Source: a virus. From it: a stretch of 64,000 nucleotides of DNA. Location of the stretch: IMG/VR virus record IMGVR_UViG_3300032083_002558, positions 1 to 64,000 of that record, one strand, 5' to 3'. Each line of letters begins with the position of its first letter. Position 1 is the stretch's first letter. Both the position numbers and the translations under genes were made by a program. The notes beneath the pieces were generated by a model that made no database searches, was not told the DNA's origin, and saw only the letters and a list, made by a program, of their open reading frames with translations. Below, piece after piece: positions 23,696 to 30,964 of this stretch.

Positions 23696-24112
23696 CTACT
23701 GTATTTTATTCTCGTGTTTATTTACTACTCTTGTTAATTCTGTTAATAAATCAACACAAGAAGTATCCACTTTATATTTTGACAAGTCCAAAAGTGGTAA
23801 AGGTTTTTCTATTTTAATGTCTTTCAGTTTGTCATTCTGAATCACTAATTTACTTCCACCTACGATAATACCATCCACTACATCATAAGTAAAGAATGTT
23901 GTAGACCAGATTCCTACTCTGACTATTCTGCCAGGTTTACCATCTACTTCTACTACATCGTCTTCGTTGTAATCATTACCCTGAAATATCATAAATCCAG
24001 CTACAAGTTTTTCAATTGTAGACCTGAAGAGTAATGTTAAAATACCAACTATAAATAACCACCCGTATTCACCGAGAATTAATGAAACCTGATTTTGGAT
24101 TTCATTTTCCAT
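23696..24112 (-). CDS. MscS-like channel fragment
   Basis: 138 residues. Residues 15-43 are hydrophobic with Gly and Ala ('YGWLFIVGILTLLFRSTIEK', 'LVAGFMIFQ'), matching the pore helix of small mechanosensitive channels. Residues 46-95 match the MscS beta domain: 'DVVEVDGKPGRIVRVG' and 'DGIIVGGSKLVIQNDKL' (compare D-x-V-x-V-x-G-x-x-G and I-P-N). Full MscS is about 280 residues with three spans and a large C-terminal cage; this version keeps only the last span and beta domain. It might form a minimal channel or poison a host channel (inference). First gene of the envelope cluster. Confidence 0.7.
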   Translation of the reverse strand: MENEIQNQVSLILGEYGWLFIVGILTLLFRSTIEKLVAGFMIFQGNDYNEDDVVEVDGKPGRIVRVGIWSTTFFTYDVVDGIIVGGSKLVIQNDKLKDIKIEKPLPLLDLSKYKVDTSCVDLLTELTRVVNKHENKIQ

Positions 24113-24167
24113 ATCAGTTCTCCAATTATTGGTTATATGTTAGTGTAACCTACTTATTATCAAAAAT

Positions 24168-24959
24168 CTATTTGTATCCTATACCTTTACTTCTTTTTTT
24201 ATTACCTTTTAAAATCAAATTATGTTTAACCCACATTTTACCTATCACATTTCTTATAGGTTTCTTTATAAATTTATCTATATATTTTTTTGTCAATTTT
24301 CCAAACTTAGCTTGAGCTTCTTTTGGTTTTAAAAACTTTGAATTATCAACAATTACAAAATTACTACCAAACAAAGATTGAAATGCACCTAAGTTCTTTT
24401 GAACATCTTTCCACGATTGAACCAATATGTCTTCTGGTAATCTTCTTGCTCTTTCTTGATTTCTTTGTTTAGCAACTTCTAATGATGTATTAACAAATAC
24501 CATATATGTATCATATCCAAGTTTTTCTAATTGTTTTTTTTCAGCTTTTATCTTTCCAAGATTATGACCTGTTCCATCAATAATCATTCCAAGTCTACCT
24601 TCCATATATTTATTTTTTCTATCTCGTGTCATTAACTTGGCTTTTTTTCTAACTGTCATATTTTCTGAATCTTCATCCCCACCAGCAATAGCATCAAACA
24701 CTTCTTCTGGCCATTTATCAATATCTAATTTACCTGTACCGAATGTTTCAAATCCATATTTTTTTAATAAAAATTCAAACTCTGTATCTGAATTAACTGC
24801 TTTCAATCCACTAACCGATACATTGATTTTTTTAGGAATACCAAACAATTCACCAGCAACATAAGATTTACCAGAACCTGGCCCTCCAGCCATAAAAACG
24901 GCTTTCAATATACCTTTGTCAAAGACTCCCTCTTCCAATAATTGTTTTAATTTAACCAA
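24168..24959 (-). CDS. P-loop kinase with capsid-targeting-like N-terminus
   Basis: 263 residues. The start is TTG 24959, with AGGAG seven bases before it. The first ten residues are MVKLKQLLEE|GVF, the shared targeting-like peptide. The enzyme follows: Walker A 'GGPGSGKS' (25-32), an Asp-containing 'IIDGTGHN' strand (126-133), and an Arg-rich lid ('KQRNQERARRLPED', 164-177). This arrangement belongs to zeta-toxin/polynucleotide-kinase-like P-loop kinases; substrate (nucleic acid end, sugar nucleotide or other) cannot be told. The C-terminus is very basic ('ILKGNKKRSKGIGYK'), as for a nucleic-acid-binding protein. Preceded by copy B of the 18-bp motif. Confidence 0.75.
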   Translation of the reverse strand: MVKLKQLLEEGVFDKGILKAVFMAGGPGSGKSYVAGELFGIPKKINVSVSGLKAVNSDTEFEFLLKKYGFETFGTGKLDIDKWPEEVFDAIAGGDEDSENMTVRKKAKLMTRDRKNKYMEGRLGMIIDGTGHNLGKIKAEKKQLEKLGYDTYMVFVNTSLEVAKQRNQERARRLPEDILVQSWKDVQKNLGAFQSLFGSNFVIVDNSKFLKPKEAQAKFGKLTKKYIDKFIKKPIRNVIGKMWVKHNLILKGNKKRSKGIGYK

Positions 24960-24985
24960 AATGGTTCTCCTATTAATATAGTATT

Positions 24986-25003
24986 ATTCATATATAAATA
25001 TAA
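24986..25003 (-). promoter_or_regulatory. 18-bp repeated intergenic motif, copy B
   Basis: Identical 18-bp sequence to the copy at 8778, in the 55-base gap between a fibre gene and the kinase gene, 27 bases upstream of the kinase start. Candidate promoter. Confidence 0.5.
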
Positions 25004-25014
25004 CAAAAGTTTAA

Positions 25015-26127
25015 TTAAATGGGAATTATTGTTCTATCTAAACGAACACTACAAGAAATAAAACTTCCAGCTGCATTTAATCTAACATCAGAATTACTTA
25101 TATCAGTTGTAAAATTAATTAAGTTCAAACCTGAATTTATTTGTGCATATTCCGTATTTGAAGCTGTTGAATTATGATGTAAAACCAATAATTCACTCAC
25201 TTGATAATTTGAAGCACTTGTTACTTGTAAAGTGTATTTTGCTGAACGAAAACTTCCAGTATTAAAAGTATCAATTACTGATGATGAATTAGTCATTTGA
25301 ACAAATTTAGTTTTAAATAAATCACCACTTGCACTTATGTTTCCACTTGCGGTTATATGATTGCCTTTTATAAAGCCAGTTGTTGTGAAGTTATTCATTG
25401 AAGCTGAATAAAATCCACCCATTGAAGCTGAATCTACTGAGAATGTTCTAGCAGTAGCACCTGTGAAAGTTCCTCCACCATTGTTTAATCCATCTCCAGC
25501 AGTTAGAGCGTTTGTTGTTGTTCCAATTGTTGTTGATGTGAACGCATTTGAACCAAGTTCTCGTGTTCCAACAATATTTGAACCATCTATCATTACAGCT
25601 GTTGCTTCCGAACCTTGATTTGATAATCCATTTAATATTAAACCAGCACTAGTTATTCTTCCACTTGAACTTATGTTTCCACTTGCAGTTATGTGATTAA
25701 ATTTAACATTATCGGTAGTTCTTAAACCTAAACCTATATCACCACTAATACCTGTGACTCCAGAGGTTGTTTTTCTTACAGCTCCTTGATTCACACTTGT
25801 AATATCTGTTAAAAATGAACCAGTTTGATTTGATAAAACAAATGGAATATTACCTTTAGTTATTGAACCTGTCACATTCAAAGAGCCTGTGAATTGATGT
25901 GTATCATCCAATGAATTACCAAACTGTGTTGAACCTGATAATTGTTGTGTTGTGATGTTTGTTACTGATGAGGATACAATGTATTGTTGTGCAGTTAAAC
26001 TTCCAGATATTTTTAAATCACCTATTTCATTACCTGTCAAATCATATAGACGATTATCTGAACCTGTTCGTTGTAATAAATTCTGAAAGGTGTCTTGGAT
26101 ATTCTTATTCGTTAAATCAAACGACAT
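25015..26127 (-). CDS. Tail-fibre/adhesin protein
   Basis: 370 residues. It opens with 'MSFDLTNKNIQDTFQNLLQR', a helical attachment segment, then fibre repeats of the ITASGN type ('HITASGNISSSGR', 'HITASGNISASGD'). The last 110 residues ('FNTGSFRSAKYTLQVTSASN' ... 'FISCSVRLDRTIIPI') are shared with the fibre at 39695 and probably form the receptor-binding tip. The middle has a block also found in the giant fibre ('GDGLNNGGGTFTGATARTFS'). Functions as a trimeric tail or baseplate fibre (inference from composition and repeats). Confidence 0.75.
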   Translation of the reverse strand: MSFDLTNKNIQDTFQNLLQRTGSDNRLYDLTGNEIGDLKISGSLTAQQYIVSSSVTNITTQQLSGSTQFGNSLDDTHQFTGSLNVTGSITKGNIPFVLSNQTGSFLTDITSVNQGAVRKTTSGVTGISGDIGLGLRTTDNVKFNHITASGNISSSGRITSAGLILNGLSNQGSEATAVMIDGSNIVGTRELGSNAFTSTTIGTTTNALTAGDGLNNGGGTFTGATARTFSVDSASMGGFYSASMNNFTTTGFIKGNHITASGNISASGDLFKTKFVQMTNSSSVIDTFNTGSFRSAKYTLQVTSASNYQVSELLVLHHNSTASNTEYAQINSGLNLINFTTDISNSDVRLNAAGSFISCSVRLDRTIIPI

Positions 26128-26139
26128 AACTTATAACCT

Positions 26140-26697
26140 TTATACCTTTGGTAGTTTTTTAATAACTTCTCGTATGAATTTTTTTGTTCCACCTTTATAT
26201 TCAATTTTATTTGAATAGTTTTCAAGTATTGAAACAATTCTTTTTTTATCCTTTACAACCTTTTGTAATGTGATATTATTTTTTTTAAAAAATTCTACAA
26301 TTTCATTGATTGAATTAGAATCATTTTTAACATTTTTAATTTTGACTTGTGGTTTTGTAGATTCTTTTATTTGTTTTTTATTACCTTGTGATTTTACCTC
26401 AACCGTTACTTTCTTTGATGTTGATACAACAAAGTTAGATTGCCAAGGTTCAATCAAAGTATCTTCAGCTATAACTTCTAACTTTATATCACCTGTAGTG
26501 TTTTCATCCAATAAACCTTTTAATTTTTTAATAGGAACTTTACAATTTCCATCTTTTGTTATTGTTCCTGGAAATAAAAGAGTTAAATCTTTCGTTTCAA
26601 CCAATATTCTAGCACTTGAATTTTTTAAATCTGCACCTTCTAAGAATAAATCACATTCAAATGTTTCTTGTTTATCTGTGTATAATTTATACGCCAC
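26140..26697 (-). CDS. Virion-type protein of the fibre cluster
   Basis: 185 residues, GTG start with GGAG seven bases before. Residues 1-90 form a beta domain ('CDLFLEGADLKNSSARILVE', 'PIKKLKGLLDENTTGDIKLE'). Residues 95-125 are a Lys-rich linker. The C-terminal 65 residues are helical and basic ('IVEFFKKNNITLQKVVKDKK', 'GTKKFIREVIKKLPKV'). I associate the N-terminal pattern with unnamed structural proteins of marine phages. It overlaps the upstream gene by 11 bases. Role unknown. Confidence 0.62.
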   Translation of the reverse strand: MAYKLYTDKQETFECDLFLEGADLKNSSARILVETKDLTLLFPGTITKDGNCKVPIKKLKGLLDENTTGDIKLEVIAEDTLIEPWQSNFVVSTSKKVTVEVKSQGNKKQIKESTKPQVKIKNVKNDSNSINEIVEFFKKNNITLQKVVKDKKRIVSILENYSNKIEYKGGTKKFIREVIKKLPKV

Positions 26698-27079
26698 TTT
26701 TTATCTCCAATTTAACTTTTCCTATGATGGTTTCAGCTACTAACTCTACATCATCGACTTTAACTTCAACACTACCAACTTCTGTAACATCATCATAAAC
26801 TTTTTCACCCTTAATTCGACAAATCAAATGAATAAGTTTTTTCTTCTTATTATCGTCAAGTTTATTTAATCTATCTTGTCTAGCTCTTCTTGAACCACTT
26901 CCAATTCCATCCATTATTTCTTGAATGAAATTTACATCGCCCCAAGTTACATCTGCTGTTCCCCAACTAAGTATTACATTCGATGGAATGTTATCATTTT
27001 GTTGGTCTTTACCAACTTGTAAAACATCACTATTCCATTGAATTGGAAATTTTTCAGCATTTTGATGTGTTTTTGCCAT
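26687..27079 (-). CDS. Small virion-type protein of the fibre cluster
   Basis: 130 residues. 'FPIQWNSDVLQVGKDQQND' and 'VILSWGTADVTWGDVNFIQE' near the N-terminus are followed by an Arg/Lys-rich helix ('GSRRARQDRLNKLDDNKKKK') and a beta C-terminus ('VEVKVDDVELVAETIIGKVK'). No known enzyme motif. A copy of the 18-bp motif lies 12 bases before the ATG, so the gene begins a transcription unit with the downstream genes. Probably structural. Confidence 0.6.
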   Translation of the reverse strand: MAKTHQNAEKFPIQWNSDVLQVGKDQQNDNIPSNVILSWGTADVTWGDVNFIQEIMDGIGSGSRRARQDRLNKLDDNKKKKLIHLICRIKGEKVYDDVTEVGSVEVKVDDVELVAETIIGKVKLEIKSGV

Positions 27080-27090
27080 TATATAGTCCT

Positions 27091-27108
27091 ATTCATATAT
27101 AAATATAA
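27091..27108 (-). promoter_or_regulatory. 18-bp repeated intergenic motif, copy C
   Basis: Identical to copies A, B and D. It lies 12 bases upstream of the ATG at 27079 and 27 bases past the stop of the next upstream gene. Candidate promoter. Confidence 0.5.
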
Positions 27109-27134
27109 TAAAAGTTAAGAAAGATTGAATTTTA

Positions 27135-27878
27135 TTAATCCACTCCAATTACTTTTCCAATATTTGCAGTAGCCACACCATTTACTTTTCCAATACTTCC
27201 AGCAGCTAAACTTACAACTTTATGACTATAACCTGATGTAGCAAGGGTTAATTCTAATTTAGGGTCTTTACTTGTTCCCGCACTATTTGCATAAAATATT
27301 TTAATTTTTACTTCGTTTGAAGTTCCTGGGTCAGTACCAGTTTTATCATAGTTACCTATTAAACCTGTATTTAATATTCCACTTCCTACTGCACTATTTA
27401 TAGCCGTTATACCAGCGGAATTTATATCTATGGTATGATAACCTTCTGTGGTTGATATTTGTGTACTACCATAATTAGTCATAGTGCCAGGTCGGTCAAA
27501 ATCACCAGTATCACCATCTAAAGTATTCCAACTAACAAGATAAACCGTTGATTGGTCTGTTCCAGTATCACCAAGATTATCACTATATACTTTAAATTGA
27601 GCAGATGCTACAGTACCTGATTCACCTGATAAATCAAATGCAAAGAAAGACCTATTACATTCCCATGTATTGGAAGTTCCTCTACCAAAAAACTTTGCAT
27701 TATGAATACCCTCATCAAAACTTGCAGCACTATCATTGTGATTATTACCAGTAGAATCTCCTATCAATTGAGCCCAACTTGCCCCACCTACAATTGTACT
27801 TAGTGAGTTTTCAACATAACTATCTGGTTCTGCATCACCACCTGCACCACCAAGTGCAAATATCGTAGAATCTGGCAT
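27135..27878 (-). CDS. Fibre-associated beta-sandwich protein
   Basis: 247 residues. The body is a beta-sandwich with 'TWECNRSFFAFDLSGESGTV' and 'STVYLVSWNTLDGDTGDFDR', similar in outline to the DNRLRE/carbohydrate-binding-type domains (CBM96-like) found in secreted proteins. The C-terminus has two copies of a short motif, 'GSIGKVNGVA' and 'ANIGKVIGVD', of a kind found at the ends of other marine phage fibre proteins. Carbohydrate binding is inferred. The gene abuts the methyltransferase-like gene with no gap. Confidence 0.6.
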   Translation of the reverse strand: MPDSTIFALGGAGGDAEPDSYVENSLSTIVGGASWAQLIGDSTGNNHNDSAASFDEGIHNAKFFGRGTSNTWECNRSFFAFDLSGESGTVASAQFKVYSDNLGDTGTDQSTVYLVSWNTLDGDTGDFDRPGTMTNYGSTQISTTEGYHTIDINSAGITAINSAVGSGILNTGLIGNYDKTGTDPGTSNEVKIKIFYANSAGTSKDPKLELTLATSGYSHKVVSLAAGSIGKVNGVATANIGKVIGVD

Positions 27879-28445
27879 TTAAAACTCCTTCATTGGTAAA
27901 TAATAAATTGTACTACCTGTAAAATAAGTATTTGAAGGTGGAGATACATTTATTGATTTATAAGTAACATTTTGTATACCATGATAATTCGACCTATTGT
28001 TTGAACGGTCGTGCCACCAAGTTACTTTTGTCCCACTTTTTGTCCAAGTGGATAAACTTGATGAAAATTGTTTTGCATTATCATCACCATAAGTATCATA
28101 AAATATTCCATCATATGTTCCTAATGAATCTTTGACATCATACCAACTTTGAGATACAATGGTTACATTGGATTTTCCATTTGCCCATTCTACGGCTTTT
28201 GGAATTATTTCAGGATGATTTTCAACAATAATATGAGAATCAATACTATGAGAATGCATATATCCAGCTGATATTCCCATACCGAAACCTATTTCCAATA
28301 TGTCTCCACCACCTTCGGTTACATAAGCTGCAGAAGCTGACATTACATCATCTTCCCAAGACATCATAACTTCATTATCCATTCCATCTATTGTGATTTT
28401 ATCAGATTCAAATACTAATGATTGTGATACATACCAATTACTCAT
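27879..28445 (-). CDS. Guanidinoacetate-methyltransferase-like SAM enzyme
   Basis: 188 residues with the pattern of the GAMT/arginine delta-N-methyltransferase (RMT2) family. 'MMSWEDDVM' (27-35) aligns with the substrate-side W-E segment. 'DILEIGFGMGISAGYM' (48-63) is the SAM-binding motif I with the family-specific G-F-G-M, 'HIIVENHPEII' gives the acidic residue that holds the ribose, and 'YDGIFYDTYGDD' (111-122) corresponds to the D-G-I-x-Y-D-T-Y block. The protein lacks the C-terminal extension of eukaryotic GAMT. It lies inside a tail-fibre operon. It might methylate a guanidino group on a fibre protein or small molecule (inference). Family call is fairly secure. Confidence 0.78.
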   Translation of the reverse strand: MSNWYVSQSLVFESDKITIDGMDNEVMMSWEDDVMSASAAYVTEGGGDILEIGFGMGISAGYMHSHSIDSHIIVENHPEIIPKAVEWANGKSNVTIVSQSWYDVKDSLGTYDGIFYDTYGDDNAKQFSSSLSTWTKSGTKVTWWHDRSNNRSNYHGIQNVTYKSINVSPPSNTYFTGSTIYYLPMKEF

Positions 28446-30964
28446 TAAGCACTCACTTCAACAAATGTGTTATCAGGATTAAACCAAATTTGTCCGTTTG
28501 ATGCATCTAAACAATAACCAACAACTCTAACTATATCAGTATTACCTGATGGTGCTGTAGCTGTGGCTTGTCCTGTACCACCCGTAGCTAAAAACAATAC
28601 ATCACCAACCGCACCAGGGTCGTGGTCTAATGTAACCGTACCTCTTAACAACATTCCATTTGTATCTGAAGCTGCTCCTAAAGCAACAGCTAATAAACCA
28701 TCACAGTTTGCAACGGCGTCAGCATCAGCTAACTCCCAAGTTCCATCTGATTTGTAATGATAAATTTTACCATTATCCATTGATGTCGTACCACCAAAGA
28801 AAACCACATCACCTTGATGGTCAGCATCAGTATTAGATGTTTTATTAAATTTATTTGTAGTTATTGTCGCGGTTCCACTAACACCAAAATCACCTGAAGC
28901 TGATAATGAACCTCCAGCCATTGTAAGATTATTTCCAGTCTGTGTTAAAGTTACATCACCATTATCAAAGTTTATAACTCCACCTTCAGCAAGAAATAAA
29001 TCTGACCATTGTCTATTAGAAGCACCCAAAGCTAATCCATTACTTGTTGCAGGTTGTAGACTAGTAGTGTTTAATTTCATTTCATCATTGTTACCTACTC
29101 TAAATCCTATAACATTATCAGCAGTTGCAAAATCAATTAAATCCGTAGAGTCTCTACCGATTTTTAAACCAGTATTTAGAATTGAATCTACACCTGTTAC
29201 ATCCCCATCTATTCCAGTCAATTCACCAATGATATTTCCACTACAACTTATATTTCCACTTGCGGTTATGTGTGATTGAACATTTAAATCCCCACCCACA
29301 TCTAATTTAGAAACAGGTGTTGTATCCGAAATACCAACTCTTGATAAACCAGCATCTCCAAATATAAGTTCATTTTCACCTGAATCCATATAGGCAAAGT
29401 TCGCATCTACTTCACCTGTATTAAATGTATATGTATCTCCAGCTTGTGCATTAAATTGTATTCCACCTGTACTTAAAGAAATTAGGACAGATGTTGCAGT
29501 GTCAGCTCTAACTGAATCTACATCTATTGTTCCTACATTTGTAATGTTTCCGTCACCAAAATCAGCATTACCATTTATATCTAAACTCGCGCCTTTTAGA
29601 GCTCCACTTGCACTTATATCTCCTGCAGCTGTAAAATCATTCATTGAAGCAGAAAAGAATGGAGCTAATGAAGCTGAATCTACAGAAAATGTTCTAGCTG
29701 CAGCTCCATCAAAAGTTCCACCACCATTGTTTAATCCAGCACCTGCAGTTAAAGCATTTGGTACTTTTAATACTGATAAACTATCAGATGATAATTCCAT
29801 TGTCGAAGTATCAGCTGAATTTGTGTTTAACATTGTTCCTTCAACTGAATTTGCTGCAATTGTCACTACACCACCATTAGTCATTGTCACATCACCACTT
29901 AATGCTGCGGCAGTAAAACCAGTTCCATCACCAATTAAAATTTGAGTGTTTGTTACTGCTTTGAATGATGGGTCACCTGTACTATTTGCATCTCTTACAA
30001 GAACTGTATTCGCAGCTGCATGTGCTAATTTTGCAAGAGTTATTGATTCATCAGCAACAGTAGCACTTACATTTGATAATCCAGCTCCATCACCACTAAA
30101 TGAAGAAGCAGATACGAACCCACTTGCACTTATGTTTCCAATAACTTCTAATTTTTCACCGGGCGTTGATGTTCCAATACCAAGATTTCCTGTTGAGCCA
30201 GTTAACATCATTTTCTCAGTAAAATTATACGCACTTCCATTATTTATACCAAATTTTATACTTCCTTTCGCTGATAAATGAACATCTGCTTTATTTCCTA
30301 AGGCTTCTACAATATAATCATTTCCTGTTCCAACAGTAAAAGTATGTGATTTATTACTCGCACCAGTGGTTTCAATAACCAAAGAATTAGCACTTGATAC
30401 ACCACTATCATCAGCCTCACCAACCGTAAGTCTTGATGTATTGTTTGAAGTAAATACAGTCATTGAACCTGAAACTGATAAAGTGTTTTGTGGTGTGGGT
30501 GTTCCAATACCAACTTTTCCAAAATTACCACTACTGGTTACAATAAGTACATCCGTACCAGCAGTATTTTCTATTAAAAGATATTTTTGATTACTATCTG
30601 AACCTGATATATGTAATTGTGAAGTAGCTCCTGCTGTTCCAATACCAACATTACCACCACCACTTTGTAAAGCCACAGTGTTAGAACCAGATATAAAAAC
30701 ATTAGTGGTTTTACTTCCAAAAATAATATTTTTACCACTACCATCATCTCTAATTTCACCATTTTGTTCAAATACAATATCTACATTATTTGTTCCATCA
30801 CCAATAAAAACATCAGAAGCACCATCACCTAACAATACATCCCCAAGAACATTACTGATGACTAAATCATCACCATCAGCTTTTATTTGTCCTGAACCAG
30901 AACCAGCTGAACTTGAAAATTGTATTAATCCCGATGAGGGTGTTATCAGTACATCACTAGCCAT
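28445..30964 (-). CDS. Tail-fibre protein with ITASGN repeats
   Basis: 839 residues, low in Cys, rich in Gly, Ser, Thr and Asn, with repeated fibre blocks: 'NVGIGTAGATSQLHISGSDS', 'LTAGAGLNNGGGTFDGAAAR', 'SHITASGNISCSGN'. The C-terminal 120 residues ('GDVVFFGGTTSMDNGKIYHY', 'GDVLFLATGGTGQATATAPS', 'VGYCLDASNGQIWFNPDNTF') look like a separate beta tip domain. It forms part of a multi-gene fibre cluster with shared repeats. Expected to be a trimeric tail fibre (inference). Confidence 0.75.
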   Translation of the reverse strand: MASDVLITPSSGLIQFSSSAGSGSGQIKADGDDLVISNVLGDVLLGDGASDVFIGDGTNNVDIVFEQNGEIRDDGSGKNIIFGSKTTNVFISGSNTVALQSGGGNVGIGTAGATSQLHISGSDSNQKYLLIENTAGTDVLIVTSSGNFGKVGIGTPTPQNTLSVSGSMTVFTSNNTSRLTVGEADDSGVSSANSLVIETTGASNKSHTFTVGTGNDYIVEALGNKADVHLSAKGSIKFGINNGSAYNFTEKMMLTGSTGNLGIGTSTPGEKLEVIGNISASGFVSASSFSGDGAGLSNVSATVADESITLAKLAHAAANTVLVRDANSTGDPSFKAVTNTQILIGDGTGFTAAALSGDVTMTNGGVVTIAANSVEGTMLNTNSADTSTMELSSDSLSVLKVPNALTAGAGLNNGGGTFDGAAARTFSVDSASLAPFFSASMNDFTAAGDISASGALKGASLDINGNADFGDGNITNVGTIDVDSVRADTATSVLISLSTGGIQFNAQAGDTYTFNTGEVDANFAYMDSGENELIFGDAGLSRVGISDTTPVSKLDVGGDLNVQSHITASGNISCSGNIIGELTGIDGDVTGVDSILNTGLKIGRDSTDLIDFATADNVIGFRVGNNDEMKLNTTSLQPATSNGLALGASNRQWSDLFLAEGGVINFDNGDVTLTQTGNNLTMAGGSLSASGDFGVSGTATITTNKFNKTSNTDADHQGDVVFFGGTTSMDNGKIYHYKSDGTWELADADAVANCDGLLAVALGAASDTNGMLLRGTVTLDHDPGAVGDVLFLATGGTGQATATAPSGNTDIVRVVGYCLDASNGQIWFNPDNTFVEVSA

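Noticed and set aside
24113-24167. GGTTA...TAACC inverted repeat as a terminator
   Set aside because: The stem is only five base pairs with no T run after it, which is not enough to call a terminator.
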